From positions 74,042 to 138,041 of the forward strand of contig DASYZG010000072.1 in NCBI GenBank assembly GCA_035946575.1: 64,000 nucleotides of DNA. Reading direction: 5' to 3'. Shown here piece after piece: positions 45,889 to 53,842 of the stretch (within the stretch, counting starts at the first letter, position 1; every line of letters starts with the position of its first letter). The position numbers and the translations under genes are program-made. The notes under the pieces were generated by a model. The model made no database searches, had not been told where the DNA came from, and worked only from the letters and a program-made list of their open reading frames with translations. The stretch is from Gp13-AA77 sp035946575 (GTDB lineage Bacteria > Acidobacteriota > Terriglobia > UBA7540).

Positions 45889-48534
45889 ATGAGAAAATGC
45901 ACTCGCCGCGACTTCATCCGCTCCGGCGTGGCCTCCGTCGTTGCGCCGGTCGCCGCCTCAGCCATCCCGCCCGCCGCCTTCGGCCAGGAAGTCCGGGACG
46001 CGCCTCCCCCTGAGGCTCAAGCGCCAGGAGCAAAAGCATCGCCCCGCGAGAGGCTGCTGCTTGATTTCGATTGGCTGTTCAGGCTCGGCGACGCCTGCAA
46101 TGCGGCCAAAGACTTCGGATTCGGCGTCGGCGACGACGGCGTGTTCTCGAAATCCGGCCGGCTGGTCACGCCCGGCCGGATCGAGGAGCCGGAGTTCCGT
46201 CCCAAGCCCGACGCCTCCGGCGTGCCGCCGATGCTGGTCACGCCCGGGCATCCCGGCCCGCCGCCGGCTCTGATAACTCAAGTCGAGAACGAATTCGGCG
46301 GACCTCCCAGGGTCGCTTTCGACGCCACCGGATGGCAGCAGCTGAATCTGCCGCACGACTGGGCGGTGGATCTGCCCTTTGTGAATCAGCCGCACCTCAT
46401 GTCGCGCGGCTATAAGCCGCTTGGCCGCGAGTTTCCCGAGACCAGCATCGGCTGGTACCGCCGCGAGTTCGATATTCCGGCCTCCGACCGGGGGCGGCGC
46501 ATCTCGGTGGAATTCGATGGCGTCTATCGCGACGCTATCGTGCTGTTCAACGGTTTCTATCTCGGCCGCAACTTCAGCGGCTATGCTCCCTTCCGATTCG
46601 ATTTGACGGATTTCGTCCGCTACGGAGAGAAGAACGTCCTGGTGTTGCGCGTGGATGCCACGCTCGGCGATGGTTGGTTTTATGAGGGCGCGGGAATCTA
46701 TCGTCACGTCTGGCTCGTGAAAACCGGACAGGTCTACGTGCCGCAGTGGGGCACCTGCGTGCGCTCGCAGCCGGGGGCGCGGGGCGCGGCCGCCAGAGTC
46801 TCGATCAGCACGGAAGTACGCAACGACAGCGACGCCGACAAGGCCTGCCGCGTCATCTCGCATATCGTCGACGCCGGGGGAAAGGTGGCGGGCACGGCCA
46901 CATCGGCTGTGGAACCGGTCCAAGCGGGAGCCAGCCGGCAATTCGAGCAGCAGGCCGCGGTCGCGAACCCGGCACTGTGGTCCCTGGAAGATCCGCACCT
47001 CTATCGCCTGGAAACCACCATCGAGAACGAGGGCGCCGCCATCGATCACTACGAGACCACGTTTGGAATCCGCAGCATCCGCTTTGACGCCGAAAAGGGA
47101 TTCTTCCTGAACGGGAAGCCGGTCAAGATTCAAGGAACGTGCAACCACCAGGATCATGCCGGCGTGGGCACGGCCCTGCCCGACCGCATCCAGTCCTACC
47201 GCGTCGGCCGCCTCAAGGCCATGGGCTCGAACGCCTACCGCACCTCGCACAATCCGCCCACGCCCGAACTCCTGGATGACTGCGACCGCCTGGGCATGCT
47301 GGTGATGGATGAAACGCGCATGATGTCGTCGGCGCCGGAGGGCCTGAGCCAGCTCGGGCGGCTGATCCGGCGCGACCGCAATCATCCGTCGGTGGTGATC
47401 TGGTCGCTCGCCAACGAAGAGCCGGAGCAGGGCACCAGCACCGGGGCGCTTATCCTTGCCAGCATGAAGCGTCTGGCGCGCGGGCTCGACCCTTCCCGGC
47501 CCGTGACCGCCGCCATGGACGGCGGCTGGGGCCACGGCATCTCCGCCGTGGTCGACGTGCAGGGCTTCAACTACCACGATCGCGCTATCGATGGCTTTCA
47601 CTCCAGGTTCCCCGGCAAGCCCACCGTGGGAACCGAGACCGCGAGCACAGTCTCCACCCGCGGCATTTACCGGAACAATTACCAGCGCGGCTATGTGAGC
47701 GCCTATGACGTCAATTACCCCCTCTGGGCCGCGACCGCCGAAACCTGGTGGTCGATCTACGCCCGGCGTCCCTGGGTGGCGGGCGGCTTCGCCTGGACGG
47801 GCTTCGATTATCGCGGTGAGCCGACCCCCTACGAGTGGCCTTGCATCAACTCCCATTTCGGAATCATGGACACCTGCGGCTTTGCCAAGGACAACTACTT
47901 CTACTATCAGGCCTGGTGGACCACGCAACCGGTGCTGCACCTGTTTCCCCACTGGACCTGGACCGGGCGCGAAGGCGAAGAGATCGACGTCTGGGCGCAC
48001 ACAAACCTGGATCGCGTGGAGCTGCTGTTGAACGGCAGGAGTCTCGGCGCGAGCGATGTGCAGGGGTTCTCACACGTCTCGTGGAAAGTGAGCTACGCGC
48101 CGGGGACGATCGAGGCCCGTGCATTCAAAGGCGGCCGCCAGGTCCTGACCGTGACGCACACCACCACCGGCGCTCCGGCGCGTATCGTGCTCAGGCCGGA
48201 CCGACAGCACATCGCGGCTGACGGCGAAGACGTGTCACTGATCACAGTCGAAGTTCAGGACGATCAAGGCCGCGCCGTGCCCACCGCGAGCAACGAGATC
48301 ACCTTCCGCGTCAGCGGCAACGGCCGGCTGATTGGCGTCGGGAACGGCGACCCCAGCAGCCACGAATCCGATCATGGCAGCACGCGCCGTCTGTTCAACG
48401 GGCTCGCTATGGCGATCGTGCAGGCGTCGAAAGAGCCGGGCGACCTGGTGCTGGGAGCGTCGTCGCCAGGACTCGAGTCCGGCTCGGCGAACATCGTCTG
48501 CGAGGCCGCCAGGCTGCGGCCGGCAGTAGCGTAG
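45889..48534 (+). CDS. Glycoside hydrolase family 2 protein (beta-galactosidase-like), Tat-exported
   Basis: An 881-residue enzyme. The ATG at 45889 opens a Tat signal (CTRRDFIRSGVASVVAPVAA), which marks export in folded form. Sugar-binding domain about 75-260 (WQQLNLPHDWAVDLPFVNQP), Ig-like domain about 290-400, TIM barrel about 400-690. Acid/base Glu510 lies in SLANEEPEQ and nucleophile Glu583 in VGTETAST. A DUF4982-type segment (FGIMDTCGFAKDNYFYYQAW) and a C-terminal invasin-like Ig domain (RIVLRPDRQHIAADGEDVSL) follow. Likely substrates are beta-galactosides or beta-glucuronides of plant or microbial glycans. It is convergent with the GH30 gene. Confidence 0.92.
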   Translation: MRKCTRRDFIRSGVASVVAPVAASAIPPAAFGQEVRDAPPPEAQAPGAKASPRERLLLDFDWLFRLGDACNAAKDFGFGVGDDGVFSKSGRLVTPGRIEEPEFRPKPDASGVPPMLVTPGHPGPPPALITQVENEFGGPPRVAFDATGWQQLNLPHDWAVDLPFVNQPHLMSRGYKPLGREFPETSIGWYRREFDIPASDRGRRISVEFDGVYRDAIVLFNGFYLGRNFSGYAPFRFDLTDFVRYGEKNVLVLRVDATLGDGWFYEGAGIYRHVWLVKTGQVYVPQWGTCVRSQPGARGAAARVSISTEVRNDSDADKACRVISHIVDAGGKVAGTATSAVEPVQAGASRQFEQQAAVANPALWSLEDPHLYRLETTIENEGAAIDHYETTFGIRSIRFDAEKGFFLNGKPVKIQGTCNHQDHAGVGTALPDRIQSYRVGRLKAMGSNAYRTSHNPPTPELLDDCDRLGMLVMDETRMMSSAPEGLSQLGRLIRRDRNHPSVVIWSLANEEPEQGTSTGALILASMKRLARGLDPSRPVTAAMDGGWGHGISAVVDVQGFNYHDRAIDGFHSRFPGKPTVGTETASTVSTRGIYRNNYQRGYVSAYDVNYPLWAATAETWWSIYARRPWVAGGFAWTGFDYRGEPTPYEWPCINSHFGIMDTCGFAKDNYFYYQAWWTTQPVLHLFPHWTWTGREGEEIDVWAHTNLDRVELLLNGRSLGASDVQGFSHVSWKVSYAPGTIEARAFKGGRQVLTVTHTTTGAPARIVLRPDRQHIAADGEDVSLITVEVQDDQGRAVPTASNEITFRVSGNGRLIGVGNGDPSSHESDHGSTRRLFNGLAMAIVQASKEPGDLVLGASSPGLESGSANIVCEAARLRPAVA

Positions 48535-48555
48535 CCGGAACGCCGTTTGATGAGG

Positions 48556-48627
48556 GTAGCGGCGAGTTTACCTCGCCACAACTCCGACACCCTCAACACG
48601 CGCTTGGCGGCCTACAGCCGCCGCTAC
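48556..48627. repeat. TAGCGGCGG palindromic repeats between GH2 and GH30
   Basis: GTAGCGGCGAGTTTACCTCG then CCAC (48556-48579) is a hairpin unit. A second, inverted unit GGCGGCCTACAGCCGCCGCT then AC lies at 48606-48627. Both match the three units at 63854-63983. The placement between convergent 3' ends suggests REP-like elements that might also stop transcription. Confidence 0.65.
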
Positions 48628-48650
48628 ACGTCGTTCAGCAATCTGCCAAA

Positions 48651-50117
48651 TCACCGCCACACCGCTGTTGTAATCGACCCCGCCCCCAGCGTCATCGGTC
48701 CCGTCATCGCTCCAAGCTGCAAACGGACCGTCCGCTCCTCACCCGGATTCGTCATGACCACCACCCGGGTTCCGTCCGGATTCTGATACGCCACGTGACT
48801 CACCCCTTGCGGACCCCCGGCAGACTGCAGGTGGCGCGCGCCGCGGCGAATCGATCGCGCGAAGTGGTTCATGGCCCAGAAGTGTCCGCTGCGCGTGATC
48901 TCGCCCGTGCCCGAGTGGATGGTTACGGTGCCGCCGCAACTGAACGGGCCAATATTCGGCTTGCCGTGCTCGTCGAGCGCCAGGTTCCAGCCGATCATGC
49001 ACCGGCACCCGTTGCGAAACACTCCGGTGAAGGTCTCGCCCCACTTGCACCAGTCGGTCAGGTAGTCTTTGGCGGTATAGTCCGGACCGCCTTCGGTCCA
49101 GAACATCTCCACGTTTGGGTAAGCTTCCTGGACTTTGGCCATCATCTCCGGCGTGCCCACGTAGCCGTGCCAGGCGACCGCATGGCAGAACTCGCGCACG
49201 CCGGGATCGTCCAGGCTGCAGACCACGCGGCCCCAGAGGTTGTAGTTGTGGTCGAGCAGCCAGATCGCCGTGTCGAGGTTGTTCTTCTTCAGCGCCGGAC
49301 CCAGATGCGCGCTCACGAAGCTGATCTCATACTCCTGCGGCCAGGCGCAGGCCGGCATGCGCCCGTCCTGCTCCGTATCGACCTCGTTCTGCGAGGTGAC
49401 GGAGTTGATGCGCACGCCTTCCGCCTCGTAAGCCTTAAGAAACTTCACGAAATAGTTGGCGTAGGCGGGCATCGATTTCGGATGCATGCAGCCGCCCAGC
49501 ATCGAGCCGCTCGGCTTCATCCAGCCCGGTGGACTCCAGGGCGACCCGAGCAGCCACAGGTCGGGATTCACGCTGCGCGCCTGGCGCAAGACAGGCAGAA
49601 TCCAGGCGCGATCGTGCTCGATCGAGAAGCGCCCGAGTTCGGGGTCCGGGGCCCCTTCGTCATAGCTGTAGACCTCGGTACTGTAGTCGCTCGACCCGAT
49701 GCAAATCCGTCCCGCGCTCAGGCCCATCTCCGCGGGGTGGAACATCTCGTGGAACAACTCCGCTCGTGAGTGTTCCGAGAGGCGGTGGAAGGTGTAGCAG
49801 GCGGCGTCCGTGAAGGCTCCGCCGATGCCCAGGTGCTCCTGGAAGGTCTGGGTGGGATCGAGGGTGATAGCGTGCGCGAATGATGGGGGCCCCGGCGCTG
49901 CTGTCCAGTTGAGCGGTGCGACGGCGGCGAATTTGCGCGTGGCATCCGTCACGCGCACCTCGATCGTGCCGGGCGGCGCGTCGTCGCGGCGGGGAAGTCC
50001 GGAGCCTGCTGTCGTGCCAGGGTCGGCGTGGGACGCGCTTACGGCTGCTACGCCCGCGAAACTCGTTGCCACACCGGCGGTAGCGGTCTTCAGAAAATCA
50101 CGGCGTGTTTTGGACAT
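48651..50117 (-). CDS. Glycoside hydrolase family 30 protein (glucosylceramidase-like), Tat-exported
   Basis: A 488-residue enzyme. The ATG at 50117 (GAGGGGG upstream) opens a Tat signal, SKTRRDFLKTATAGVATSFA. The GH30 TIM barrel begins FQEHLGIGGAFTDAACYTFH and includes RICIGSSDYSTEVYSYDEG. Acid/base Glu245 lies in TSQNEVDTEQ and nucleophile Glu342 in FWTEGGPDY. A C-terminal beta-domain (GVSHVAYQNPDGTRVVVMTN) completes the family layout. Substrates may be beta-1,6-glucan, glucosylceramide or xylan; the sequence alone cannot tell. Together with GH2 it makes a small exported glycan-degrading locus; both carry Tat signals. Confidence 0.93.
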   Translation of the reverse strand: MSKTRRDFLKTATAGVATSFAGVAAVSASHADPGTTAGSGLPRRDDAPPGTIEVRVTDATRKFAAVAPLNWTAAPGPPSFAHAITLDPTQTFQEHLGIGGAFTDAACYTFHRLSEHSRAELFHEMFHPAEMGLSAGRICIGSSDYSTEVYSYDEGAPDPELGRFSIEHDRAWILPVLRQARSVNPDLWLLGSPWSPPGWMKPSGSMLGGCMHPKSMPAYANYFVKFLKAYEAEGVRINSVTSQNEVDTEQDGRMPACAWPQEYEISFVSAHLGPALKKNNLDTAIWLLDHNYNLWGRVVCSLDDPGVREFCHAVAWHGYVGTPEMMAKVQEAYPNVEMFWTEGGPDYTAKDYLTDWCKWGETFTGVFRNGCRCMIGWNLALDEHGKPNIGPFSCGGTVTIHSGTGEITRSGHFWAMNHFARSIRRGARHLQSAGGPQGVSHVAYQNPDGTRVVVMTNPGEERTVRLQLGAMTGPMTLGAGSITTAVWR

Positions 50118-50221
50118 GTTGCCCCCTCGGTCAGGGTATCTTGCAGTCCAGACTAACACCTTCCGGGAGTCGTGCGCCCCAGCCTGCGACACAGGGGCGC
50201 CGCCCGGAGGCTGGCGAGGAG

Positions 50222-50303
50222 AATTCACCACGGAGCGCACAGAAGCCACAGAGGACAGGGGCACATAGCACGCGTGACCTCAGAATCTCTCTGTGTCCTC
50301 TGT
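50222..50303. repeat. CACAGAGG repeat cluster, copy 2
   Basis: CCACAGAGGACA (50246-50257) and its inverse TGTCCTCTGT (50294-50303) form an imperfect hairpin. Flanking GCGCACAGAAGCC and TCTCTCTGTG extend it. It is related to clusters at 29.7 and 61.4 kb and lies after the Tat start of GH30, in its upstream region. Confidence 0.6.
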
Positions 50304-50362
50304 AGTGAAGCCTTCTTCGCGGGTTTCACGACATTGCCCAGCCTCGTTGGACAGAAACCAGC

Positions 50363-50434
50363 TAAGCTATTGAATTTATTGCGAAAATAAATTTTCCCAA
50401 TTTTCTCACTTTTCTCACTTTTCTCCATTGTCCC
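50363..50434 (-). repeat. Dispersed repeat, copy 2 (42-bp perfect core)
   Basis: Bases 50393-50434 are the exact reverse complement of 8424-8465. The flank toward 50363 (GCTAAGCTATTGAATTTATT) matches the continuation of copy 1 imperfectly. Confidence 0.85.
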
Positions 50435-50522
50435 AAATTTAGGGAGGACAATACTATCTTGGCCGTTCCACCGGCCGCTTCGCGGGAGAGGGGAATGAGA
50501 GGAATCGATTTTTGCGCCAAAC

Positions 50523-50633
50523 AAAGCCATCAGATATTTGAAAAGATTAGACTTACTATTTCCCATAGGGCCCGAAAGCCATCAGGTACTTGAAAACAAA
50601 TGAGTTAAGCTTTGAAAGCCATCAGGTTATTGA
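50523..50633 (+). repeat. Three direct 19-bp repeats (AAAGCCATCAG..TTGA)
   Basis: Units: AAAGCCATCAGATATTTGA (50523-50541), AAAGCCATCAGGTACTTGA (50575-50593) and AAAGCCATCAGGTTATTGA (50615-50633). Spacings are 52 and 40 bp. They end 39 bp before the start of the decayed STGP ORF and may be operator or RNA-level elements linked to that gene family. Confidence 0.7.
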
Positions 50634-50672
50634 TGGGCTGAGATTTAGGCATGTTTTGAAAGGAGAAAAATC

Positions 50673-51025
50673 ATGTCTTTAATGCGAAAAAGAGCTACGT
50701 TGGCCGCCATCGACGCCAATCGCGCCAACGCTCAAAAGTCCACCGGACCCACCTCCATGCGCGGGAAGTCCATCGTACGAAACAACGCACGGAAATGGGG
50801 CCGCGCCGAGCGTCTGCGCCCGCTGCTGGCGCTGCCTGGCGAGGACGCCGGGGAGTTCAGGCACTCCTGGCCGATTTGCGGCGCTCGCTCGCCCCAGCAA
50901 CGAGCGGCGAACACCAGAGGCGAACCCGATGGCCGAATGGCGCCGATCACTTGTCACTCGTTACGGCTTGAGGCGTGCCGCCGCAACTATTTTTGGCGAG
51001 ATGTGTTATATACGGTGTGGCGATA
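50673..51025 (+). pseudogene. Decayed small STGP-motif protein
   Basis: The ATG follows a strong GAAAGGAG site. The first 45 residues (RKRATLAAIDANRANAQKST, GPTSMRGKSIVRNNARKWG) carry the N-R-x-N-A-x-x-S-T-G-P motif of small proteins abundant in Acidobacteria, usually followed by EGKARSSxNAxxHG-like sequence. After LPGEDAGEF the frame is lost: the expected continuation ALLADLRRSLAPATSGEHQR appears in another frame, and MAEWRRSLVTRYGLRRAAA in a third. At least two indels have occurred. The open frame happens to run on to the start of the sigma gene. The function of intact family members is unknown to me. Confidence 0.65.
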
Positions 51026-51616
51026 ATGGCCATCGATTCTGACCTGGAGCTGATGCTGCGAGTCAGCCGCGGGGACGCGGACTCCTTCGGGGTCTTGCTG
51101 AATCGTTACCGCGGTCCGCTGCTCAACTATTTCGTCCGCATGGTCCGCGACCCTGCGCTGGCGGAGGATCTCGCCCAGGAGGCGTTCCTCCGCGTCTACC
51201 AGGCCCGGGAGCGATATCAGCCGGAGGCGCGCTTCACCACCTGGCTTTACCGGATCGCAACCAACCTGGCGTTGAATGCCATTCGCGACCGGCGCAGCGA
51301 GCCCGTGGTGCTCGAAACCGCTTTGCAGACCGGAAACGAGTTCGTTTCGCCTCTGGACCGCGCCGCGGACGGTCGCCCGACTGCCGAGGAGCGCCTGGCC
51401 GACTCGGACCGCCAGCGACTCATTCGCCAGGCCATCGAGGCGTTGCCCGAGAAGCAGCGGGCTGCGGTCATCCTGCACAAATACCAGGAAGTCGATTACC
51501 GCCAGATCGCCAGCATCTTAAAGATTTCCGAGAGCGCGGTGAAGTCGCTCCTGTTCCGGGCATACGAGAGCCTTCGCGCCCGGCTGGAGCCGTTGCTCGA
51601 GGGAGGCTTGGTATGA
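51026..51616 (+). CDS. ECF-type RNA polymerase sigma factor
   Basis: A 196-residue sigma-70 family protein. Region 2 (about 25-95) contains DPALAEDLAQEAFLRVYQAR and FTTWLYRIATNLALNAIRDR; region 4 (about 130-185) contains LPEKQRAAVILHKYQEVDYR and QIASILKISESAVKSLLFRA. Region 3 is replaced by a short acidic linker, as in ECF factors. The ATG at 51026 gives the normal N-terminus (MAIDSDLELMLRVSRGDADS); ribosome binding is weak. The stop overlaps the start of the zinc anti-sigma gene (ATGA), so the two are co-translated. It probably controls envelope or stress genes; the autoregulatory promoter cannot be identified. Confidence 0.93.
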   Translation: MAIDSDLELMLRVSRGDADSFGVLLNRYRGPLLNYFVRMVRDPALAEDLAQEAFLRVYQARERYQPEARFTTWLYRIATNLALNAIRDRRSEPVVLETALQTGNEFVSPLDRAADGRPTAEERLADSDRQRLIRQAIEALPEKQRAAVILHKYQEVDYRQIASILKISESAVKSLLFRAYESLRARLEPLLEGGLV

Positions 51617-52167
51617 AAAATCGTTGTCTGGAGCGCGAGCAGATTTTCGAACTGGCTCAGGGAATGGCCGGCGAACGCGAGGCGGCGTCGAGGATGGCGC
51701 ATCTGGAAAATTGCGCCGAGTGCCGGAAGGTGTTCGCGGGCTACCAGCGGCTGGACGACGTGCTCTCGGAGTGGAATCCGCAGGTTGAGCCTTCGCCCTG
51801 GTTTGACGCCCGGGTGCGCGCCGCAGCGGCTTCGGGGAGGGCGGCGCGGGGCGCGAGCGCGTTTTTCGGGCCTGCCCTCCATCGCTGGCTGGCGGTGCCG
51901 GTGCTGGCATCCCTGCTGGTGGTGGTCGGCACGGTGGTTCTGCGGCACCGTTCGCGGGTGAACGTTCCTTCGGCGCCGGTCGCGGCTGCGGCTCACGTCG
52001 CCGTGCCGCCGGCCCCTGCCGGGAGTCAGCCTCCGGCCGCCCCCCAGACCGGGGCGCAGGAAGTCAACATGTATCAGAACCTCTCCGTGCTCGAAGATTA
52101 CGACATGCTGGCGGGGTTCGACGTCATCTCGGAATTGCCCAAAGGGAGCGGCAAGGTTGCGGATTGA
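51613..52167 (+). CDS. Zinc-binding anti-sigma factor (ZAS-type), single-pass membrane protein
   Basis: A 184-residue protein. The N-terminal anti-sigma domain has His30, Cys34 and Cys37 (HLENCAEC, HX3CX2C), which would bind zinc and sequester the ECF sigma encoded by the overlapping gene. A TM helix (LAVPVLASLLVVVGTVVLRH, about 95-114) follows, then a Pro/Ala-rich periplasmic stalk. The C-terminal end (about 150-184: MYQNLSVLEDYDMLAGFDVI) looks like a short sensory or DUF3619-like tail. ATG overlaps the sigma stop by four bases. Release probably needs proteolysis or ligand sensing. Confidence 0.88.
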   Translation: MKNRCLEREQIFELAQGMAGEREAASRMAHLENCAECRKVFAGYQRLDDVLSEWNPQVEPSPWFDARVRAAAASGRAARGASAFFGPALHRWLAVPVLASLLVVVGTVVLRHRSRVNVPSAPVAAAAHVAVPPAPAGSQPPAAPQTGAQEVNMYQNLSVLEDYDMLAGFDVISELPKGSGKVAD

Positions 52168-52771
52168 GGAAACCAACAGACGCGGAAAACGGCCGTGGGC
52201 TAGATACATAGCCTCAGTATCCGGCCTGCTGCTCGCCGCCTGCCCGGCCTCCGCCGCGTGGCAGCGCCAGCCCCGGAACCGGCCCCGGGAAGCGCCGGCC
52301 GCGCGCGAGGGCCCGCGCCGGATGCCGCCCGGCCGCGCGCCGCTCAATCCGAACGGCCATCAGCCGGGATTCGTCGAGCACCTGCGTGAGCTGCCGCCCA
52401 AAGAGCAGGAAAAAGTCCTCAAGAATAACGCCGTCTTCCAGCGCCTTCCGCCCGAGATGCAGCAGCGCATCCGGGAAAACCTCGCCCGCTGGAATCAGTT
52501 GACGCCCGAGCAGCGCGACATGATGCGGCAGCGCGAGAAGATCGTGCAGAGCCTGCCCCCCGAGCAGCGCGATCAACTGCGGCAGGTCTTTCCCCGCTAC
52601 CAGCAGCTTCCGGCCGACCGGCGCCAGGCGGTGATGAATGCTTTCCTGCAAATGAGGGACATGCAGCCCGCCGAACGCGAGAAGTTCCTGGCAAGCCCCG
52701 ACACCGAGCAGCACTTCTCGCCCGAGGAGCGCGACATCCTCACCAATCTGAACGGTCTGCTTCCCAAGTAA
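52157..52771 (+). CDS. DUF3106-domain exported protein
   Basis: A 204-residue protein starting at a TTG that overlaps the anti-sigma gene by 11 bp, with AAGG just before it, so it is translationally coupled. A signal peptide (YIASVSGLLLAACPASAAWQ) is followed by an Arg/Pro-rich segment and a DUF3106-type helical repeat: QQRIRENLARWNQLTPEQRD, SLPPEQRDQLRQVFPRYQQL, MQPAEREKFLASPDTEQHFS. Such repeats of the LTPEQR type occur next to ECF sigma/anti-sigma pairs and may bind the sensor domain of the anti-sigma factor. Its role here is inferred from position. Confidence 0.82.
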   Translation: MRIEETNRRGKRPWARYIASVSGLLLAACPASAAWQRQPRNRPREAPAAREGPRRMPPGRAPLNPNGHQPGFVEHLRELPPKEQEKVLKNNAVFQRLPPEMQQRIRENLARWNQLTPEQRDMMRQREKIVQSLPPEQRDQLRQVFPRYQQLPADRRQAVMNAFLQMRDMQPAEREKFLASPDTEQHFSPEERDILTNLNGLLPK

Positions 52772-52800
52772 GCGAAGCGGGCATGTCAAGGATCATAATC

Positions 52801-52953
52801 GACCACCCCCGCCCCTCCTCGTCCCAGGAGGGAGCCTTGGTGTTGACCACCCCCGGCCCCTCCGGGTTCCAGGAGGGGAGCTACCTTGAATCAGAGGGAT
52901 GGACTCGGGCCCAGGTCTCCCCTCCTCATCGAGGAGGGGAACAAGGGGTGGTG
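52801..52953. repeat. GC-rich tandem and inverted repeat cluster
   Basis: Unit 1 (52801-52844, starts GACCACCCCCGCCCCTCCTC) is followed directly by unit 2 (52845-52887, starts GACCACCCCCGGCCCCTCCG). A third, inverted unit spans 52912-52953 (CCAGGTCTCCCCTCCTCATC then GAGGAGGGGA). Each unit has an internal CCTCC/AGGAGG stem. It fills the gap between convergent DUF3106 and pal genes and could act as a terminator. Confidence 0.7.
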
Positions 52954-52983
52954 AACCGGAGTGAACAGATCAGCAATCACGCC

Positions 52984-53751
52984 TTACGGCGCGCCATTGA
53001 GCGCCAAGTGATCGCGACGGTTCCGCTGCCAGCAGTCCTCGGTATTCTCGGTACACACCGGCTTGTCCTTGCCGTAGGAGACCGTCGACATGCCACTGGC
53101 GGGCACGCCCAGGTTCGCCAGGTAGTCGCGGGCCGCGTTGGCGCGTCGCTGCCCGAGTCCGAGGTTGTATTCCTCGCTTCCGCGCTGGTCGCAGTTGCCC
53201 TGGATCGCGACCTTTGCGTTGGGGTGCCCCTTGAGGAACGTAGCGTCCGTCTTCAGGGTCTGTTCCGCGTCAGGACGCAGATCGGCGGAGTCGTAGTCGA
53301 AGAAGATATCCTGAACCGCGGAGCTTGCGGCACCGGCGCCGGCGCCCTCGATGTTCTCTTCGGAGACGGTTGGATTGGGCGGAGCGCCCGGATTCACGGT
53401 GACGCGCGCGGTGCAGGTGGCGCTTCCACCAGTTCCGGTCGCCGTGAGGACATAGGTGGTGGACTCGCCGGGCGAGGCCGTCGCCGAGCCCTGAGTGAGC
53501 TGCTTGCCGAGCGCCGGGTCGATGTTCACGTCCGTCGCGTTTTCGGAAGTCCAGCTCAGCGTCACCGACTTGCCCTGATCGATCGCTGCGGGCTCTGCCG
53601 TCAGCTTGCAGACCGGGGGACCGGGCGGCGCCGGCGCGGCGGCCTCGGGTGGCTGGGGCAGCGGCGTCATGGGCGGCCGATTCTTGTGGCACGCCGTGAG
53701 CATGAACTCTGAAGCCAGAATGATCATTATTGCCGGAAAGAGTCGTCGCAT
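52984..53751 (-). CDS. pal: Peptidoglycan-associated OmpA-family lipoprotein (Pal-like)
   Basis: A 255-residue lipoprotein. The ATG at 53751 has GGAGAGGAA upstream; lipobox LTAC gives the lipidated Cys near residue 21. A Pro-rich linker and an Ig-like domain (about 45-120: GKSVTLSWTSENATDVNIDP) precede the OmpA domain (about 145-255). Peptidoglycan-binding residues are kept: FFDYDSADLRPDAEQTL, IQGNCDQRGSEEYNLGLGQR (Asp and Arg contacting diaminopimelate) and RRANAARDYLANLGVPASGM. The extra Ig-like domain is not in E. coli Pal. No tol genes adjoin, so the symbol is assigned by domain only. Confidence 0.85.
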   Translation of the reverse strand: MRRLFPAIMIILASEFMLTACHKNRPPMTPLPQPPEAAAPAPPGPPVCKLTAEPAAIDQGKSVTLSWTSENATDVNIDPALGKQLTQGSATASPGESTTYVLTATGTGGSATCTARVTVNPGAPPNPTVSEENIEGAGAGAASSAVQDIFFDYDSADLRPDAEQTLKTDATFLKGHPNAKVAIQGNCDQRGSEEYNLGLGQRRANAARDYLANLGVPASGMSTVSYGKDKPVCTENTEDCWQRNRRDHLALNGAP

Positions 53752-53842
53752 TTCCTCTCCAAACAGTGGAATAGGTTTCCGTCGAACTTTGTACCCCCTC
53801 CGGTAACCAGCATAGTCCATTCTAGCGCCGGCGCGTTTCGAG

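Larger units (their letters stand above)
50118..50672. other. Repeat-rich spacer
   Basis: Contains a CACAGAGG cluster, copy 2 of the dispersed 42-bp repeat, and three direct 19-bp repeats, each listed separately. The right half is AT-rich. No gene is supported; open frames here are antisense or very short. Confidence 0.5.

Noticed and set aside
45958..48000. 680-residue minus-strand frame opposite the GH2 gene
   Set aside because: Pure shadow of a gene with intact catalytic residues on the plus strand.
50975..51025. Upstream start of the sigma factor
   Set aside because: The extra residues (PPQLFLARCVIYGVAI) do not match ECF N-termini and belong to the decayed upstream ORF region.
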